DNA from: Paenibacillus xylanexedens
GTDB lineage: Bacteria; Bacillota; Bacilli; Paenibacillales; Paenibacillaceae
DNA length: 42,068 nucleotides
Direction of reading: 5' to 3'
NCBI RefSeq assembly: GCF_017874615.1
Contig: NZ_JAGIKV010000039.1
Coordinates: forward strand, 1 to 42,068
Within the stretch, counting starts at the first letter, position 1, and every line of letters starts with the position of its first letter. Below are positions 6,663-16,283 of the stretch, in pieces. The position numbers and the translations under genes are program-made. Under the pieces are notes generated by a model. It made no database searches. It had not been told where the DNA came from and was given only the letters and a program-made list of their open reading frames with translations.

Positions 6663-9600
6663 TTAAGTTTTAATAGATAATTGAGAGGGTTCAACCATAC
6701 GTTTACCTGCCCACACGTCTTGCACGTAGCGTCCTTCGGCCTGAAGCTGAATGAGCCAGTCCTTCGCTTGCTGCATCGTTGCACCCTGCACATCCTGATA
6801 TGCTTGCTGCAAAGTCTCTTCTACCTCAGGAGCCATCTGGCTTCCATCCCCGCATACGTAGAGTTTTCCTTTGTTCATCAGCATGTGAATTAACTGTTCG
6901 GAATTCTCTTTCATTAGATGCTGTACATACGTTTTGGGCTTGCCATCCGCACGAGAAAAAGCAGTGTGCAACTTAACGATCCCTTCCCGTTCGAATTGCT
7001 CAAGCTCAGGACGATATATGAAATCTGATTCATTCCTGCACCCAAAGAACAAATGCGCATCACTCAGTGGCAAACCTCTCTGTTTCATGACCGCTCTCGC
7101 CTGGAGGAAACCTCTGAACGGCGCAACACCCGTCCCTGGTCCCACCATGATCATGGGTACGTCAGCCTCTTCCGGCAGATAAAATTCGGATTCCGGCGTA
7201 CGTATAAACATCAGAATTCGTTCGCCCGCTGGACAACCGGCCAGGTACGTTGAAGCAACACCCAGATATTCGCCTTTGCCACTCCATGCAGGCTCTCTTA
7301 CTACCGATACAGTTATGCTCGCTTGCTCGGAATTCAGGCTTGGCGAGCTGGATATTGAATAATATCTGGGCTTAAGCGGAGGCAATAGTTCAAGGAACCT
7401 TTCGAATGGCAACTCACACGCCTCATACTTTTCTAGCAGGTCCAACATCGTGATTCGATTGGCAAGAATATAATCCTTGTAGCTGTTTTCATCCAACATG
7501 CCTTCCAGTTCACGCTTATGAGGTGGACATACCGTATGATTAGCTAACTCCTGCAACTGTGTTCTGGAGACTGGTGTCTGCAATTCCACACAATAAGCGA
7601 GCAACTCATGAATCTTGACGGGTCTGTTCAGTGGTAGGTGTGTAAGATGGCTGACGTCCGAAGTTAATTGGATCGGAGTATCCCCACGTAGTCCGAACCG
7701 ACTGAGTATCCGATCCACATTCTGCTTCTGATTGCTAGGCAACACGCCGAGATGGTCGCCTTCTCTATAACTCATGCCTTCAGGCAGTGACACTTCGATG
7801 TGACGTGTGCTTCTTCCACTTCCCAGCGCCTGAAGCTCTTTATTAACTACAACCGTGGCATAGCTGGCATCATAAGTTTGTGCAAGTGGCATCTCTACTT
7901 TCTCGTGGACAAACTCCATTTGAATTCTGCTTGTGCTTGGTAGGGTTGGCTTCACTACTTCCGCGTTGATCCCCAGAGCATTCAACACCTGCGGCCACAA
8001 CATATGCTGCCATGTCTCAACTTGTTTCTCCATATCACCTCCGGCATCGGCTTCACCGCGGGATAACAGTCTTTTACCTCCCAATCCTTCAAGCTTCTCA
8101 TCTATCAATCGAGGAATACTCTGATACGTCCCGGACCAACTCCGATCTCCACAGCCCAGAACGGCATAGTTCACATCCCGTGCTTCCTCTGACTCTGCTC
8201 CCTTCAACCAGTCTACAAATGCCGTAGCATTTTGCGGAGGTTTACCATTATACGAAGCAGTGACGATGAGAACAACACCTTGGCGGTGTATGCGGCCAAC
8301 CCACTCATTCAGAGTGGCTGCTTCACTTGGGATTCCATACGAACGCCCTTTATCCACCAGCACTCTGGCGATGCCTTCTGCCGTTCCGAGATTGGAACCA
8401 TATAACACCAGGAGCGAAGGGTTACCATCTGCTTCACCGGCTAGGGTATCTCCCGTTTGACTGGAACTTGCTACGTCTTTATGAACACCAGGAGCAGGTT
8501 TCTCTTTCGCAGATACGGTAGATTTATTCCTCGTTTGCGAAGTAGCGCGCGGTTTCACCTGGATTCGGAAGTCTCCTGGCTTCAACGTTAGCGTCTGTTT
8601 AACATCCAACTCATAGTTGCTATAATCGATCAGGTCAAAATGTTTGAGGACCATGCCAAGCACAAGTGTTGCTTCATATAAAGCAAACTGCATGCCGATA
8701 CATGCTCTCTCCCCATTACCAAAAGGTTTATACGCATGATGAGGCACTTTCGTCGTATCTTCAAATCGCTCTGGACGGAAAAGCTCCGCATCCTCTCCCC
8801 AGGCCTCTCTGTCACGGTGAAGCTGAGGCAGGAGAATACTGCAGCTTTCCCCTTTCTTTAAGGGATATTTGCCACCTATGACGGTGTCTTCTTTGGCATA
8901 TACGTCAAATCCCGGAGCGGTTGGCCAGAGACGTAGCGATTCACTAAGAATCATGCGAATATAGGAAAGCTGAAGAATTTCCTCGTACTGTGGTGAGTCA
9001 CTGACCAATATCTGATCTACCTCGTCATACGCCTTTTGAAGCGATTCCGGATTTTTCAGTAAAAAATAAAGAGCAAAGGATAACAAACCACTCGTCGTTT
9101 CATGTCCAGCAATGAGAAAAGTAATAATCTGATAGCGAATGTTCTCATCATCCAGCATTTCTCCAGTCTCCGGATCTTTGCCATTCAGCATACGTGCAAG
9201 CAAGTCGACCTCTTCGGGTGCTGAACTCGCTTTACGCTCCTCTATAATCTGATCTACCAGAGAGAACATCGTCTGAATATCCTCCTGGAACTGTCGTTTG
9301 GTCTTCACCATAAGCAGATTCTGAATTTTCAAACGTGAACTCTTTTGCATTGCTTCATTTAATGCTCGAACCATGCTTTCAATAAAAGGACTGTGGTCCT
9401 GTCTGTAAAAACTGTTAAACCGATAATTGAATCCACATAGTCCAATGGTATCCAACGTAAGGCGTGTCATATCATCCGCAACATCAATCGTATCGTTGGA
9501 ATTGAGGCGTGCCCACTTGTTGATCAATTGTTCGGCGATATTAACCATCATGGGATGATAACCTTTCATGGCCTGTTTGCTGAAGGTGGGAAGCAGAATG

Positions 9601-9908
9601 TTATGGGCCTTTTTCCAATTGGGCTCCGATGTTCTGCTTGTAAATAAACCATCGCCTCCAAAGGCACGTACATTTTCGAGTTCATTGTATACATATTTGT
9701 CAAAACGGGACACATCACATAACTCAGCGACAAGATCTGGTCCAGATACGATTAAACCGGAATAACCGGGAACCGTAAGTCGATATATTGGTCCATGCTG
9801 TTCAGCCAGAACACCTAGCGACAACGTTGGTTTATCTTTATCAATCAAAGGCAGATTGCCAAGTGGTCCATACATTTTAGGCTGTGGAATGTAAGTTGCA
9901 TCACTCAT
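6663..9908 (-). CDS. Self-sufficient cytochrome P450:NADPH-P450 reductase (CYP102A, P450 BM3-like)
   Basis: A 1081-residue fusion that hydroxylates fatty acids or similar chains near the omega end using NADPH and O2. The heme domain (about 1-455) has I-helix AGHETTSG, ESLRLWP (ExxR) and the heme loop FGNGERACIG with Cys403. The Phe equivalent to BM3 Phe87 is kept (GDGLFTS). After a Ser/Lys-rich linker (about 452-495) come the FMN flavodoxin domain (LYGSNLGTAEG), then the FAD/NADPH reductase with RYYSISSSP, GPGTGVAPFRGF and YVCGDGSQMAPEV. The ATG at 9908 is preferred over a GTG at 9917, because AGAGGTG lies 6 bases before it. BM3 Arg47 and Tyr51, which hold the fatty-acid carboxylate, are replaced by Tyr and Ile in alignment. 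No FatR/Bm3R1-like regulator is adjacent; a 27-codon ORF overlaps the start instead. Confidence 0.95.
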   Translation of the reverse strand: MSDATYIPQPKMYGPLGNLPLIDKDKPTLSLGVLAEQHGPIYRLTVPGYSGLIVSGPDLVAELCDVSRFDKYVYNELENVRAFGGDGLFTSRTSEPNWKKAHNILLPTFSKQAMKGYHPMMVNIAEQLINKWARLNSNDTIDVADDMTRLTLDTIGLCGFNYRFNSFYRQDHSPFIESMVRALNEAMQKSSRLKIQNLLMVKTKRQFQEDIQTMFSLVDQIIEERKASSAPEEVDLLARMLNGKDPETGEMLDDENIRYQIITFLIAGHETTSGLLSFALYFLLKNPESLQKAYDEVDQILVSDSPQYEEILQLSYIRMILSESLRLWPTAPGFDVYAKEDTVIGGKYPLKKGESCSILLPQLHRDREAWGEDAELFRPERFEDTTKVPHHAYKPFGNGERACIGMQFALYEATLVLGMVLKHFDLIDYSNYELDVKQTLTLKPGDFRIQVKPRATSQTRNKSTVSAKEKPAPGVHKDVASSSQTGDTLAGEADGNPSLLVLYGSNLGTAEGIARVLVDKGRSYGIPSEAATLNEWVGRIHRQGVVLIVTASYNGKPPQNATAFVDWLKGAESEEARDVNYAVLGCGDRSWSGTYQSIPRLIDEKLEGLGGKRLLSRGEADAGGDMEKQVETWQHMLWPQVLNALGINAEVVKPTLPSTSRIQMEFVHEKVEMPLAQTYDASYATVVVNKELQALGSGRSTRHIEVSLPEGMSYREGDHLGVLPSNQKQNVDRILSRFGLRGDTPIQLTSDVSHLTHLPLNRPVKIHELLAYCVELQTPVSRTQLQELANHTVCPPHKRELEGMLDENSYKDYILANRITMLDLLEKYEACELPFERFLELLPPLKPRYYSISSSPSLNSEQASITVSVVREPAWSGKGEYLGVASTYLAGCPAGERILMFIRTPESEFYLPEEADVPMIMVGPGTGVAPFRGFLQARAVMKQRGLPLSDAHLFFGCRNESDFIYRPELEQFEREGIVKLHTAFSRADGKPKTYVQHLMKENSEQLIHMLMNKGKLYVCGDGSQMAPEVEETLQQAYQDVQGATMQQAKDWLIQLQAEGRYVQDVWAGKRMVEPSQLSIKT

Positions 9909-9984
9909 GATGATCACCTCTTATCTCTACGCCGTGGAGCAAGGTATTCGTTAGCCATTTGATGACTACTCTGCTTTCATTCAT
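9901..9984 (-). CDS. Possible 27-residue leader peptide overlapping the P450 start
   Basis: A short frame starts with ATG at 9984, has AAAGGAG 9 bases upstream, and ends with TGA inside codons 2-3 of the P450 gene (ATGAGTGA overlap). The product begins MNESRVVIKWLTN and ends in GDHHE; no family is recognised. The better ribosome binding site in the region belongs to this frame, so the P450 may be translated by coupling. It could also be the tail of a decayed upstream gene. Confidence 0.5.
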   Translation of the reverse strand: MNESRVVIKWLTNTLLHGVEIRGDHHE

Positions 9985-10011
9985 AAGTGATCTCTCCTTT
10001 GATGATTATAT

Positions 10012-10035
10012 AAATGATAGTAATATGTATCATTT
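10012..10035 (-). promoter_or_regulatory. Inverted repeat in the P450 promoter region (candidate operator)
   Basis: AAATGATA and TATCATTT are perfect 8-bp inverted arms around an 8-base spacer. On the minus strand a TATAAT-like -10 follows immediately, so the repeat would cover the -35 to -10 spacer. This is a plausible repressor site for the leader ORF/P450 unit. Confidence 0.5.
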
Positions 10036-10206
10036 GATAATACAATAAACCATAATTGATTTAATATCAAATTTTCTTCCGGCTGAATTACTTTTAATTG
10101 AACCGTTCAACGTTTAAATTGAACAACTACAAATAGAGGATTGCATATGCAAACCCCTAATTTATGAACCTATGAAGATATAGTTCTATGACGCTATTAA
10201 ATTGAT

Positions 10207-11136
10207 CTACAGATGACTTGGCTCATCCCACTTCTCGAAATTCAATTCATTATTAATGCTTACCGCAGACAATGCCCCCAGAGACGCAGCCGTGATTGCC
10301 TGATACATCTCGGATGCTGCATCACCAGCACTGTATACACCCGCTACAGATGTTTTGCCGGAAGCATCAACGATAACCGTTCCCGATTCTGTAATTTCAC
10401 AACCGATGGCCTTTGGCAGTTCTGATCCGGTAAACAGTTTCGGTTGGAAGAAAACTCCTGTGCATGGAATCGCTGTACCGTCATTTAGCACAACTTGATG
10501 TACCATTCCTTCTTCAGAGTTAATGGATTGAATCGGTGCATCGAATACAGTAACATTATGCCGCTTCAGCTCTTCACGCTGCTCATCGGTTAAGGAATTT
10601 GATCCATTCGTACAGATCGTATATTGTGCTGTCCAACCGGATATGACTTTTGCCATATGTAATGCCTTATCTCCACTAACGATGATGACCAGCGCTTGGT
10701 CTCTTAACTCCCATCCATCACAATATGGACACACAAACGCACTTTTACCGTAAACCTCTGTTAATCCGTTAATATCCAAGGGAAGGTCTTTCTTACCTAC
10801 CGCAAACAAAATCTTTTTCGTGCGATAGCTTACCCCCTGAGTAGTCTTAACTACAAAATCACCATCGCTACCTGTTATCGTTGTTGCCGTATCGGATGCA
10901 AATTGAACTGAGGGATACGCTGCAATCTGTTCTTTGGCAGCTTTCCGGAATTCACGTGGACTTGCCCCATCTCTTGTCACAAACCCATGAGTCTCCCTTG
11001 TAACCCAGTTACGCGGTGTCTCATCATCAATGACCACAACGTTCTTGCGGGCCCTGCCAAGTACTAGGGCTGCATTAAGCCCCGCTGGTCCTCCACCAAT
11101 AATAAGTACATCCAAGAGTTGATTCATATTACTCAT
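10207..11136 (-). CDS. Thioredoxin reductase-like FAD/NAD(P)H oxidoreductase
   Basis: A 309-residue two-domain flavoprotein. The N-terminal FAD-binding motif is IIGGGPAGLNAAL, the redox-active pair is CPYC followed by DGWE (in place of the CxxC-DG of TrxB), and a C-terminal GVYSAGDAA segment contacts FAD. The length matches the low-molecular-weight thioredoxin reductase family, but the NAD(P)H domain has VIIVSGDKALHMAK where TrxB has a GGGxSA motif, so the electron donor or partner may differ. The ATG at 11136 is chosen because AAAGGG lies about 8 bases upstream; a GTG at 11145 is too close to that site. It is a single gene, divergent from ctaB. A role in thiol/disulphide balance is likely; the target is unknown. 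Confidence 0.85.
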   Translation of the reverse strand: MSNMNQLLDVLIIGGGPAGLNAALVLGRARKNVVVIDDETPRNWVTRETHGFVTRDGASPREFRKAAKEQIAAYPSVQFASDTATTITGSDGDFVVKTTQGVSYRTKKILFAVGKKDLPLDINGLTEVYGKSAFVCPYCDGWELRDQALVIIVSGDKALHMAKVISGWTAQYTICTNGSNSLTDEQREELKRHNVTVFDAPIQSINSEEGMVHQVVLNDGTAIPCTGVFFQPKLFTGSELPKAIGCEITESGTVIVDASGKTSVAGVYSAGDAASEMYQAITAASLGALSAVSINNELNFEKWDEPSHL

Positions 11137-11589
11137 AATATACACCCTTTCCAGACATTTAATATCTCTAATTAAGATTTAAAAATAACCTCCGCTCTCT
11201 CTTAAGAAAGTAATATCGGAGATTTACAAGAACACATTTAAACAAGACTATTAAAGATATCTTATATCTACAATAAACAAAACCTAACCATTTTGCAACA
11301 TATATCTTTAACTACCTTCTTCAATCCAGCCTGTGTGAGTTGAATAAAAGATTATTTACACTTACACTACAATGACAGAACAAACTTTAAATCACTGTTA
11401 TACCCGGATTTTTGGATTCTCTCCTGTAACACAGAAATTATTATTTAACAATTAAAAACAACCTTGTTTTTAAATTGTTCACAATCAAATGACATTATTT
11501 TAAATACTAAAACGTTAATTAAATCACATAGTGTATTGAATGGTATAATAGCGACATAATATATAAGTATAGATATAGGAAGTGAGTTC
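11137..11589. other. Long A/T-rich divergent intergenic region
   Basis: About 450 bases between the flavoenzyme and ctaB. A TATAAT at 11544-11549, 40 bases before the ctaB start, is a likely -10 for the plus strand, with no clear -35. No ribosome site plus open frame, hairpin with T-run, or repeat stood out elsewhere. The minus-strand frame reading across from ctaB is a shadow. Confidence 0.5.
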
Positions 11590-12519
11590 TTGAAAACATT
11601 GAACAATGGTTCACAGACCAATATCAGCCTGGAGTATAGCTCGATTCCGAAAGTATTCTTCGATACGATCAAAATCGGAATCATCAAGTCCAACCTGATC
11701 GCCATGTTTGCGGGTTTAAGTTTGGCTTTATATGTATTTGATGCTTCAATCTTAGCTAATATTGTACCAATCATCCTTTCTTTTATTGGGTCTTCTCTCA
11801 TTATTGGAGCTGCAGGGGTGTTTAACAACTTGTATGATCGTGATATTGATGCGATCATGGAACGTACGAAGAAACGTCCTACCGTTACGGGACGCGTAGA
11901 TACCAAGTCGGGTCTAATTCTCGGTATTGCAATCACCATCATCGGGGGCATCATGTTGTACATCGCTTCCCCATCCGCTGCTGTATTTGGTATTTTGGGT
12001 CTGTTGCTTTACGTGTTCCCTTACACGATGTGGACCAAACGTACAACGATCTACAACACGGAAGTGGGAAGTCTTTCGGGTGCTGTGCCTCCACTCATCG
12101 GTTGGGCAGCCATTTCACCGGAACTGGGTCATTTCGAGATCTGGGCATTGGTCGTTACGATGCTCTTATGGCAAATGCCTCACTTCTACGGGATTGCGAT
12201 TCGTCGTTTTGACGAATACAAAGCTGCTGGTGTTCCCATGCTACCCGTTGTTAAAGGCATCAGACGGACATACATTCAGACAAACGTCTATCTGGTACTG
12301 TTACTGATCTCCAGCTTTTTATTCTGGCCGATGAGTCCATTTGTCGCTATTGTGGCATTTCTGGTTAGCTTGGCTTGGCTCATTCTCAGTGTGGCTACCT
12401 TTGATAAGAAAGAAACAGAGAAATGGTCCAAACGGATGTTTATCTTCTCCATTAACCATATCACTATTATCTTCCTGGTCATCATTGCGTATTCCTTGAT
12501 TGCTCAGATGATGAGATAA
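11590..12519 (+). CDS. ctaB: Heme O synthase (protoheme IX farnesyltransferase)
   Basis: A 309-residue UbiA-superfamily membrane prenyltransferase that adds a farnesyl group to heme B, giving heme O for cytochrome oxidases. The family's first Asp-rich motif is present as NNLYDRDIDAIMERTKKRP around residues 79-98, and about eight hydrophobic segments follow, with the second loop at FYGIAIRRFDEYKAAGVPMLPV. Translation starts at TTG 11590, with AGGAAGTGAG 5-10 bases upstream. In Bacillus, ctaB is usually beside other cta oxidase genes; here it stands alone, so it is probably a second copy or has moved. A strong terminator follows. Confidence 0.95.
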   Translation: MKTLNNGSQTNISLEYSSIPKVFFDTIKIGIIKSNLIAMFAGLSLALYVFDASILANIVPIILSFIGSSLIIGAAGVFNNLYDRDIDAIMERTKKRPTVTGRVDTKSGLILGIAITIIGGIMLYIASPSAAVFGILGLLLYVFPYTMWTKRTTIYNTEVGSLSGAVPPLIGWAAISPELGHFEIWALVVTMLLWQMPHFYGIAIRRFDEYKAAGVPMLPVVKGIRRTYIQTNVYLVLLLISSFLFWPMSPFVAIVAFLVSLAWLILSVATFDKKETEKWSKRMFIFSINHITIIFLVIIAYSLIAQMMR

Positions 12520-12553
12520 AAATATTCCATCTTTCCACTCTTTATAACGATAA

Positions 12554-12603
12554 AAGTCTTACAGACTGTACTCTTTCAAGGAGTCGTCTGTAAGGCTTTT
12601 TTG
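12554..12603. terminator. Bidirectional terminator after ctaB and the ABC exporter
   Basis: AGTCTTACAGAC pairs with GTCTGTAAGGCT (one G-U) and is followed by TTTTTT. It lies between the convergent ctaB (+) and ABC exporter operon (-). Confidence 0.85.
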
Positions 12604-12634
12604 CTTTCTTATTATCTTTTCTAAATTTTTAAAG

Positions 12635-14404
12635 CTATCCGACTTTGGCGGGGGTTTGTTCCCCTTGCCACAGCAGATGCATCTCTTCATTGGTGGCAAG
12701 CAATTCAGTCAAACTTCCCTCGGCTTCAATGCGTCCATCTTTCATCACGATAATGTGATCTGCTTTGGAAAGTGCTGCCCTGCGGTGAGAAACTGCAATG
12801 CAGGTGACATCCGGCTCTTGGAACAGCCCTTCCCATACTTGTTGTTCTGTCTCCACATCCAGTGCACTGGACAGGTCATCAAAGATAAACAGATCCGCCT
12901 CCGTCATTAACATGCGTCCTGTGGCCGCGCGCTGAATCTGCCCGCCTGATAGCATAACTCCTCTTGGACCAACCGGGGTCTCAAGCCCCTGATCCAAATG
13001 TTTGATATCCTTCTCCATCACAGCCAGACGAATGGCTTTTTCAAGGGCTTGCTCGGTGTTACCCTGTTTGCCTTGGACGATATTTTCTTTCAATGTATCA
13101 CTGAACAGTCTTGGCACTTGCGGGGTATACGCTGCTCTAGGCGGCATCAGGAACGTGGCTGGATCAACAGCTGCTCCATTCCAGTGAATGTCCCCTTTTT
13201 GTTTAGGTAACAGTCCAAGAAGTGTGCGTACAAGCGTTGATTTACCTGATCCGATCCGTCCCGTAATGACCAGAAATTGTCCGCGTTTCAAACGGAAACT
13301 GATCTCTTCTATACCATTTGCAGAATTCGGATATTGATAAGTCAGCTTATTCACCTCAAGAGATTGCAACTTCTCCTTAGGGTCCCTCTGTTCACTTACA
13401 AGCTCCGGCGGATCTTCATACAGGTAGATTTCTCTCGAATCCATGATCTGGTCTTCTTCCCCCGGGCGGAATAGCTTACGCATACGATCATAGGATACCT
13501 TGAGCCTTCTGTGCTGAAACACCATATAACCAAACAGTGAAATGCTAAATCCGATATTGGCCAGATAACTGGTGAATAAGGCAAAATCACCTACGGTAAA
13601 GTTACCTGCTTTCATCTCAGCTGCACACATCAGTAGAATCAGTCCGGTACAAATACTTAGCACATGCTGATTCATCGATCTCATCCACTGCTTGAACAGA
13701 TTGTCTCGGAGTGCAGCCTGGCGACGATCTTCATTCAACTGGTTGAAACGTAAAGAGACATTCTCTTCGGCCTGACCCAGTTTCAGAGCTTGCACGGCTC
13801 CAAATGTTTCCGCAATAAAACTGGTAATTCGCCCAGTCGCTTCGCGATTAACCTGTGCGTACTTCCGAGCCCGATTCCCGGACAGGTTGTTGAGTAAGGT
13901 CACGACCACCAATGGCAGCACGGCAACCAATGTGATCTGCCAATTAATGTTTGCCATAATGACGATGGACACAATAGCAAATACGAGCCGTCCCCAGAAG
14001 TCCACCCATGATTCTACATACTCGACGACTTCATCGACATCATCCCTAAAGCGACTCATCGCCTCCCCTGGTGAAGCCGGAAGATTACGTCCAGGCCAGC
14101 GCATGATCGCTGCGAGCATGTTGGTTCGCAAAATCGCCTGAACATGATACAGATACGTAACCCATGCATAGAAGGCTACAAAAAATGTGCCCACCCGTGC
14201 CATTCGGACCAAAGCAATAAAGATAAGCGGCACAGCAAGCCACATGTAGTCATTGGAACCTGCTGTCGTCCGATCAAAAAACCACTGCATCCCGATCCCG
14301 ATAGCTAGCGGCAAGGAATGAAATATACACCATAACAATCCGTTGATTATAAACAACAAAGGCCTAAATCGAAACATACGGCCTATAAATCCTGCTACAG
14401 TCAT
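12635..14404 (-). CDS. Heterodimeric ABC exporter, half-transporter with Glu-to-Asp Walker B
   Basis: A 589-residue half-transporter: six membrane segments (about residues 1-300), then a nucleotide-binding domain. Visible motifs are Walker A GRIGSGKST, signature LSGGQ, Walker B LFIFDD and the H-loop AVSHR. The catalytic Glu after Walker B is Asp, so this subunit's own ATP site is expected to be weak or inactive. That is the usual sign of one member of a heterodimer such as BmrC or TM287. Its start overlaps the stop of the upstream half-transporter by 4 bases (ATGA), so the two are translationally coupled and presumably form one exporter of drugs, lipids or peptides. The transcript ends at a strong terminator. 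Confidence 0.9.
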   Translation of the reverse strand: MTVAGFIGRMFRFRPLLFIINGLLWCIFHSLPLAIGIGMQWFFDRTTAGSNDYMWLAVPLIFIALVRMARVGTFFVAFYAWVTYLYHVQAILRTNMLAAIMRWPGRNLPASPGEAMSRFRDDVDEVVEYVESWVDFWGRLVFAIVSIVIMANINWQITLVAVLPLVVVTLLNNLSGNRARKYAQVNREATGRITSFIAETFGAVQALKLGQAEENVSLRFNQLNEDRRQAALRDNLFKQWMRSMNQHVLSICTGLILLMCAAEMKAGNFTVGDFALFTSYLANIGFSISLFGYMVFQHRRLKVSYDRMRKLFRPGEEDQIMDSREIYLYEDPPELVSEQRDPKEKLQSLEVNKLTYQYPNSANGIEEISFRLKRGQFLVITGRIGSGKSTLVRTLLGLLPKQKGDIHWNGAAVDPATFLMPPRAAYTPQVPRLFSDTLKENIVQGKQGNTEQALEKAIRLAVMEKDIKHLDQGLETPVGPRGVMLSGGQIQRAATGRMLMTEADLFIFDDLSSALDVETEQQVWEGLFQEPDVTCIAVSHRRAALSKADHIIVMKDGRIEAEGSLTELLATNEEMHLLWQGEQTPAKVG

Positions 14405-16146
14405 GCCAATTCCTCCTCTCGGCCTGTAATGAGCAGTCTGGCATAGTGAGATGCCGGGTTACTGGCAAGTTCTTCTCTCGCTCCAAATTCCAGTACCTTC
14501 CCATCCCCGAGCACCATAATCCGGTCAACTTTCTCCAGCGTAGCCAGTCGGTGAGCAATAATCACTCCGGTGGATTGTTTCATTAACTGGTCAATCGCAG
14601 ATTGAAGCATGCCTTCTGTCGCAGCATCCAGACGTGACGACGGCTCATCCAGAATAACCAGACTCGGTTCGGTCAGGAATACGCGGGTTAAGGCAAATAA
14701 CTGTGCTTCCCCTGCCGACAATGAAGCTCCACCTGCTGCCAGATACGTATCGAGTCCTTCTGGTTGTGAATTAATCCATTGGCTAAGTCCAAGGCGATCC
14801 GTCGTCTCCTTGATCATCTGATCCGATACATCCCCATTGAACAGGGTCAGGTTATCACGCAGCGTGCCATCAAACAACTGCACATCCTGTGTCACCATAC
14901 CCACCCGGCGATAGAGCGCTTGTAACGAAAGCTTTGTGATATCCGTTCCACCTACACGGATCGTACCCCGATCCAGATTGTATAGGCGGAGAAGAACACG
15001 ACTAAGACTCGATTTACCGCTACCTGTGCGACCGATAATTCCCAGACGTTCACCAGGCTTAATAGCAAAAGTAATGTCGTGCAATACCGGTTTATCCTGG
15101 TTATAACTGAAATGTACCTGACTGAATTCCAGACCAAGAGGTCCTTTCGGCAATTGCTCCTCCGTACCCTCTTCAATCACACTTCGCATGGACAACAGCT
15201 CTCTGGAGCGCAGCATGCCGGATTTTGCTTTTTGGAACTCCTGCACCTGATCTCCAAGCATCTCAATCGGATCATTCAGCATCTGCGTATATTGATAGAT
15301 CAGAAATAATGTTCCGATACTAATTAGACCTTCCATATAATAATGCACACCCAGTAAAAGTACCGCAGTGACCGCCAGAGCGAACAGAACTACTGTGGTA
15401 TTCCACGGAATAACCCGTAGCAGCCAGGCTTTTCTCCCCTTAAGGAATACCGTGCGCATCGTACGGTAAAAACGGTTCATCACATAGGGCACATGACCAT
15501 TCGCTTGCACATCTTCAATCCCGGCAATGCGTTCTTCAATTAATCCGAACAGAGAGGCACTTGCCGCCCGTTCATTTTTGGAAGAGTCCACGCCCAGATT
15601 TCGGATGAAGACCATGAACAGGATCGATAACAATGTGAACACGGTCATGACCAAAGCAATGGGCACATTAACGCTGAACATGAATCCGAGAATTCCGGCC
15701 AGCAGCACAAAACTCCCAATCACTTGCACAATGAACATCGCGAAAAAATTGGAGATACTCGTTACGTCACCATCCACACGTTCAATCATCTCACCAGGTG
15801 TTTTCTCATTATGAAAACGCATATCGAGACGCAGACAGTGCTTCAGCAGATCTCCGCGCAGTTGATTCGTGGCCCGCCAGGCCACGTCGTTCCCCAAATA
15901 ACTAACCGCTACCGTGATGAGTTGATTAAACACGGCAACAACCAGAAATATTCCTGCAAGCTCAACAAGATTGGTGAGGACTCCCCCACTTGCTGCTGTA
16001 TCGATAAATCGTTTGATAATCTGTGGATTCAAAAGCTGAAGCCCCGTTGATGTGAGCAACATGATCAAAAGCACGGCCAGCCGTCCTTTGACTGGTTTTA
16101 GATAGCGCAGCAGCCAAGACATGGAGCGTTTCTCTGTTTTGGGCAT
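14401..16146 (-). CDS. Heterodimeric ABC exporter, half-transporter with degenerate signature motif
   Basis: A 581-residue half-transporter with six N-terminal membrane segments and a C-terminal ATPase. Walker A is GRTGSGKSS, Walker B LVILDEPSS keeps the catalytic Glu, and the H-loop is IIAHRLAT. The signature is LSAGE instead of LSGGQ. Combined with its partner this gives one canonical ATP site (its Walker motifs plus the partner LSGGQ) and one degenerate site, as in BmrC/BmrD-type exporters. The ATG at 16146 has a G-rich ribosome site (GTGAGGGG) just upstream. The sulfotransferase-like gene ends 138 bases upstream on the same strand with no terminator between, so the three genes may be co-transcribed. 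Confidence 0.9.
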   Translation of the reverse strand: MPKTEKRSMSWLLRYLKPVKGRLAVLLIMLLTSTGLQLLNPQIIKRFIDTAASGGVLTNLVELAGIFLVVAVFNQLITVAVSYLGNDVAWRATNQLRGDLLKHCLRLDMRFHNEKTPGEMIERVDGDVTSISNFFAMFIVQVIGSFVLLAGILGFMFSVNVPIALVMTVFTLLSILFMVFIRNLGVDSSKNERAASASLFGLIEERIAGIEDVQANGHVPYVMNRFYRTMRTVFLKGRKAWLLRVIPWNTTVVLFALAVTAVLLLGVHYYMEGLISIGTLFLIYQYTQMLNDPIEMLGDQVQEFQKAKSGMLRSRELLSMRSVIEEGTEEQLPKGPLGLEFSQVHFSYNQDKPVLHDITFAIKPGERLGIIGRTGSGKSSLSRVLLRLYNLDRGTIRVGGTDITKLSLQALYRRVGMVTQDVQLFDGTLRDNLTLFNGDVSDQMIKETTDRLGLSQWINSQPEGLDTYLAAGGASLSAGEAQLFALTRVFLTEPSLVILDEPSSRLDAATEGMLQSAIDQLMKQSTGVIIAHRLATLEKVDRIMVLGDGKVLEFGAREELASNPASHYARLLITGREEELA

Positions 16147-16283
16147 AACCCCTCACCCCTTCGCATAACAATTCTATTCCGTTTTAGTGATTCAAACCAT
16201 CTTTGTTCCTCACTATGATGAATCATACATAATAACAATAAATGCAACATTTCCGACCCGCGGATGAATCTTTCCAAGTGTGT

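Noticed and set aside
6663..9908. Possible link of the P450 to the isoprenoid synthase as one terpene cluster
   Set aside because: The genes are about 14 kb apart with unrelated genes and terminators between, and the P450 is of the fatty-acid CYP102A class. Kept only as speculation.
11445..11963. 172-residue minus-strand frame across the ctaB start
   Set aside because: Overlaps the confident ctaB gene in antisense and has no ribosome site or recognisable motif.
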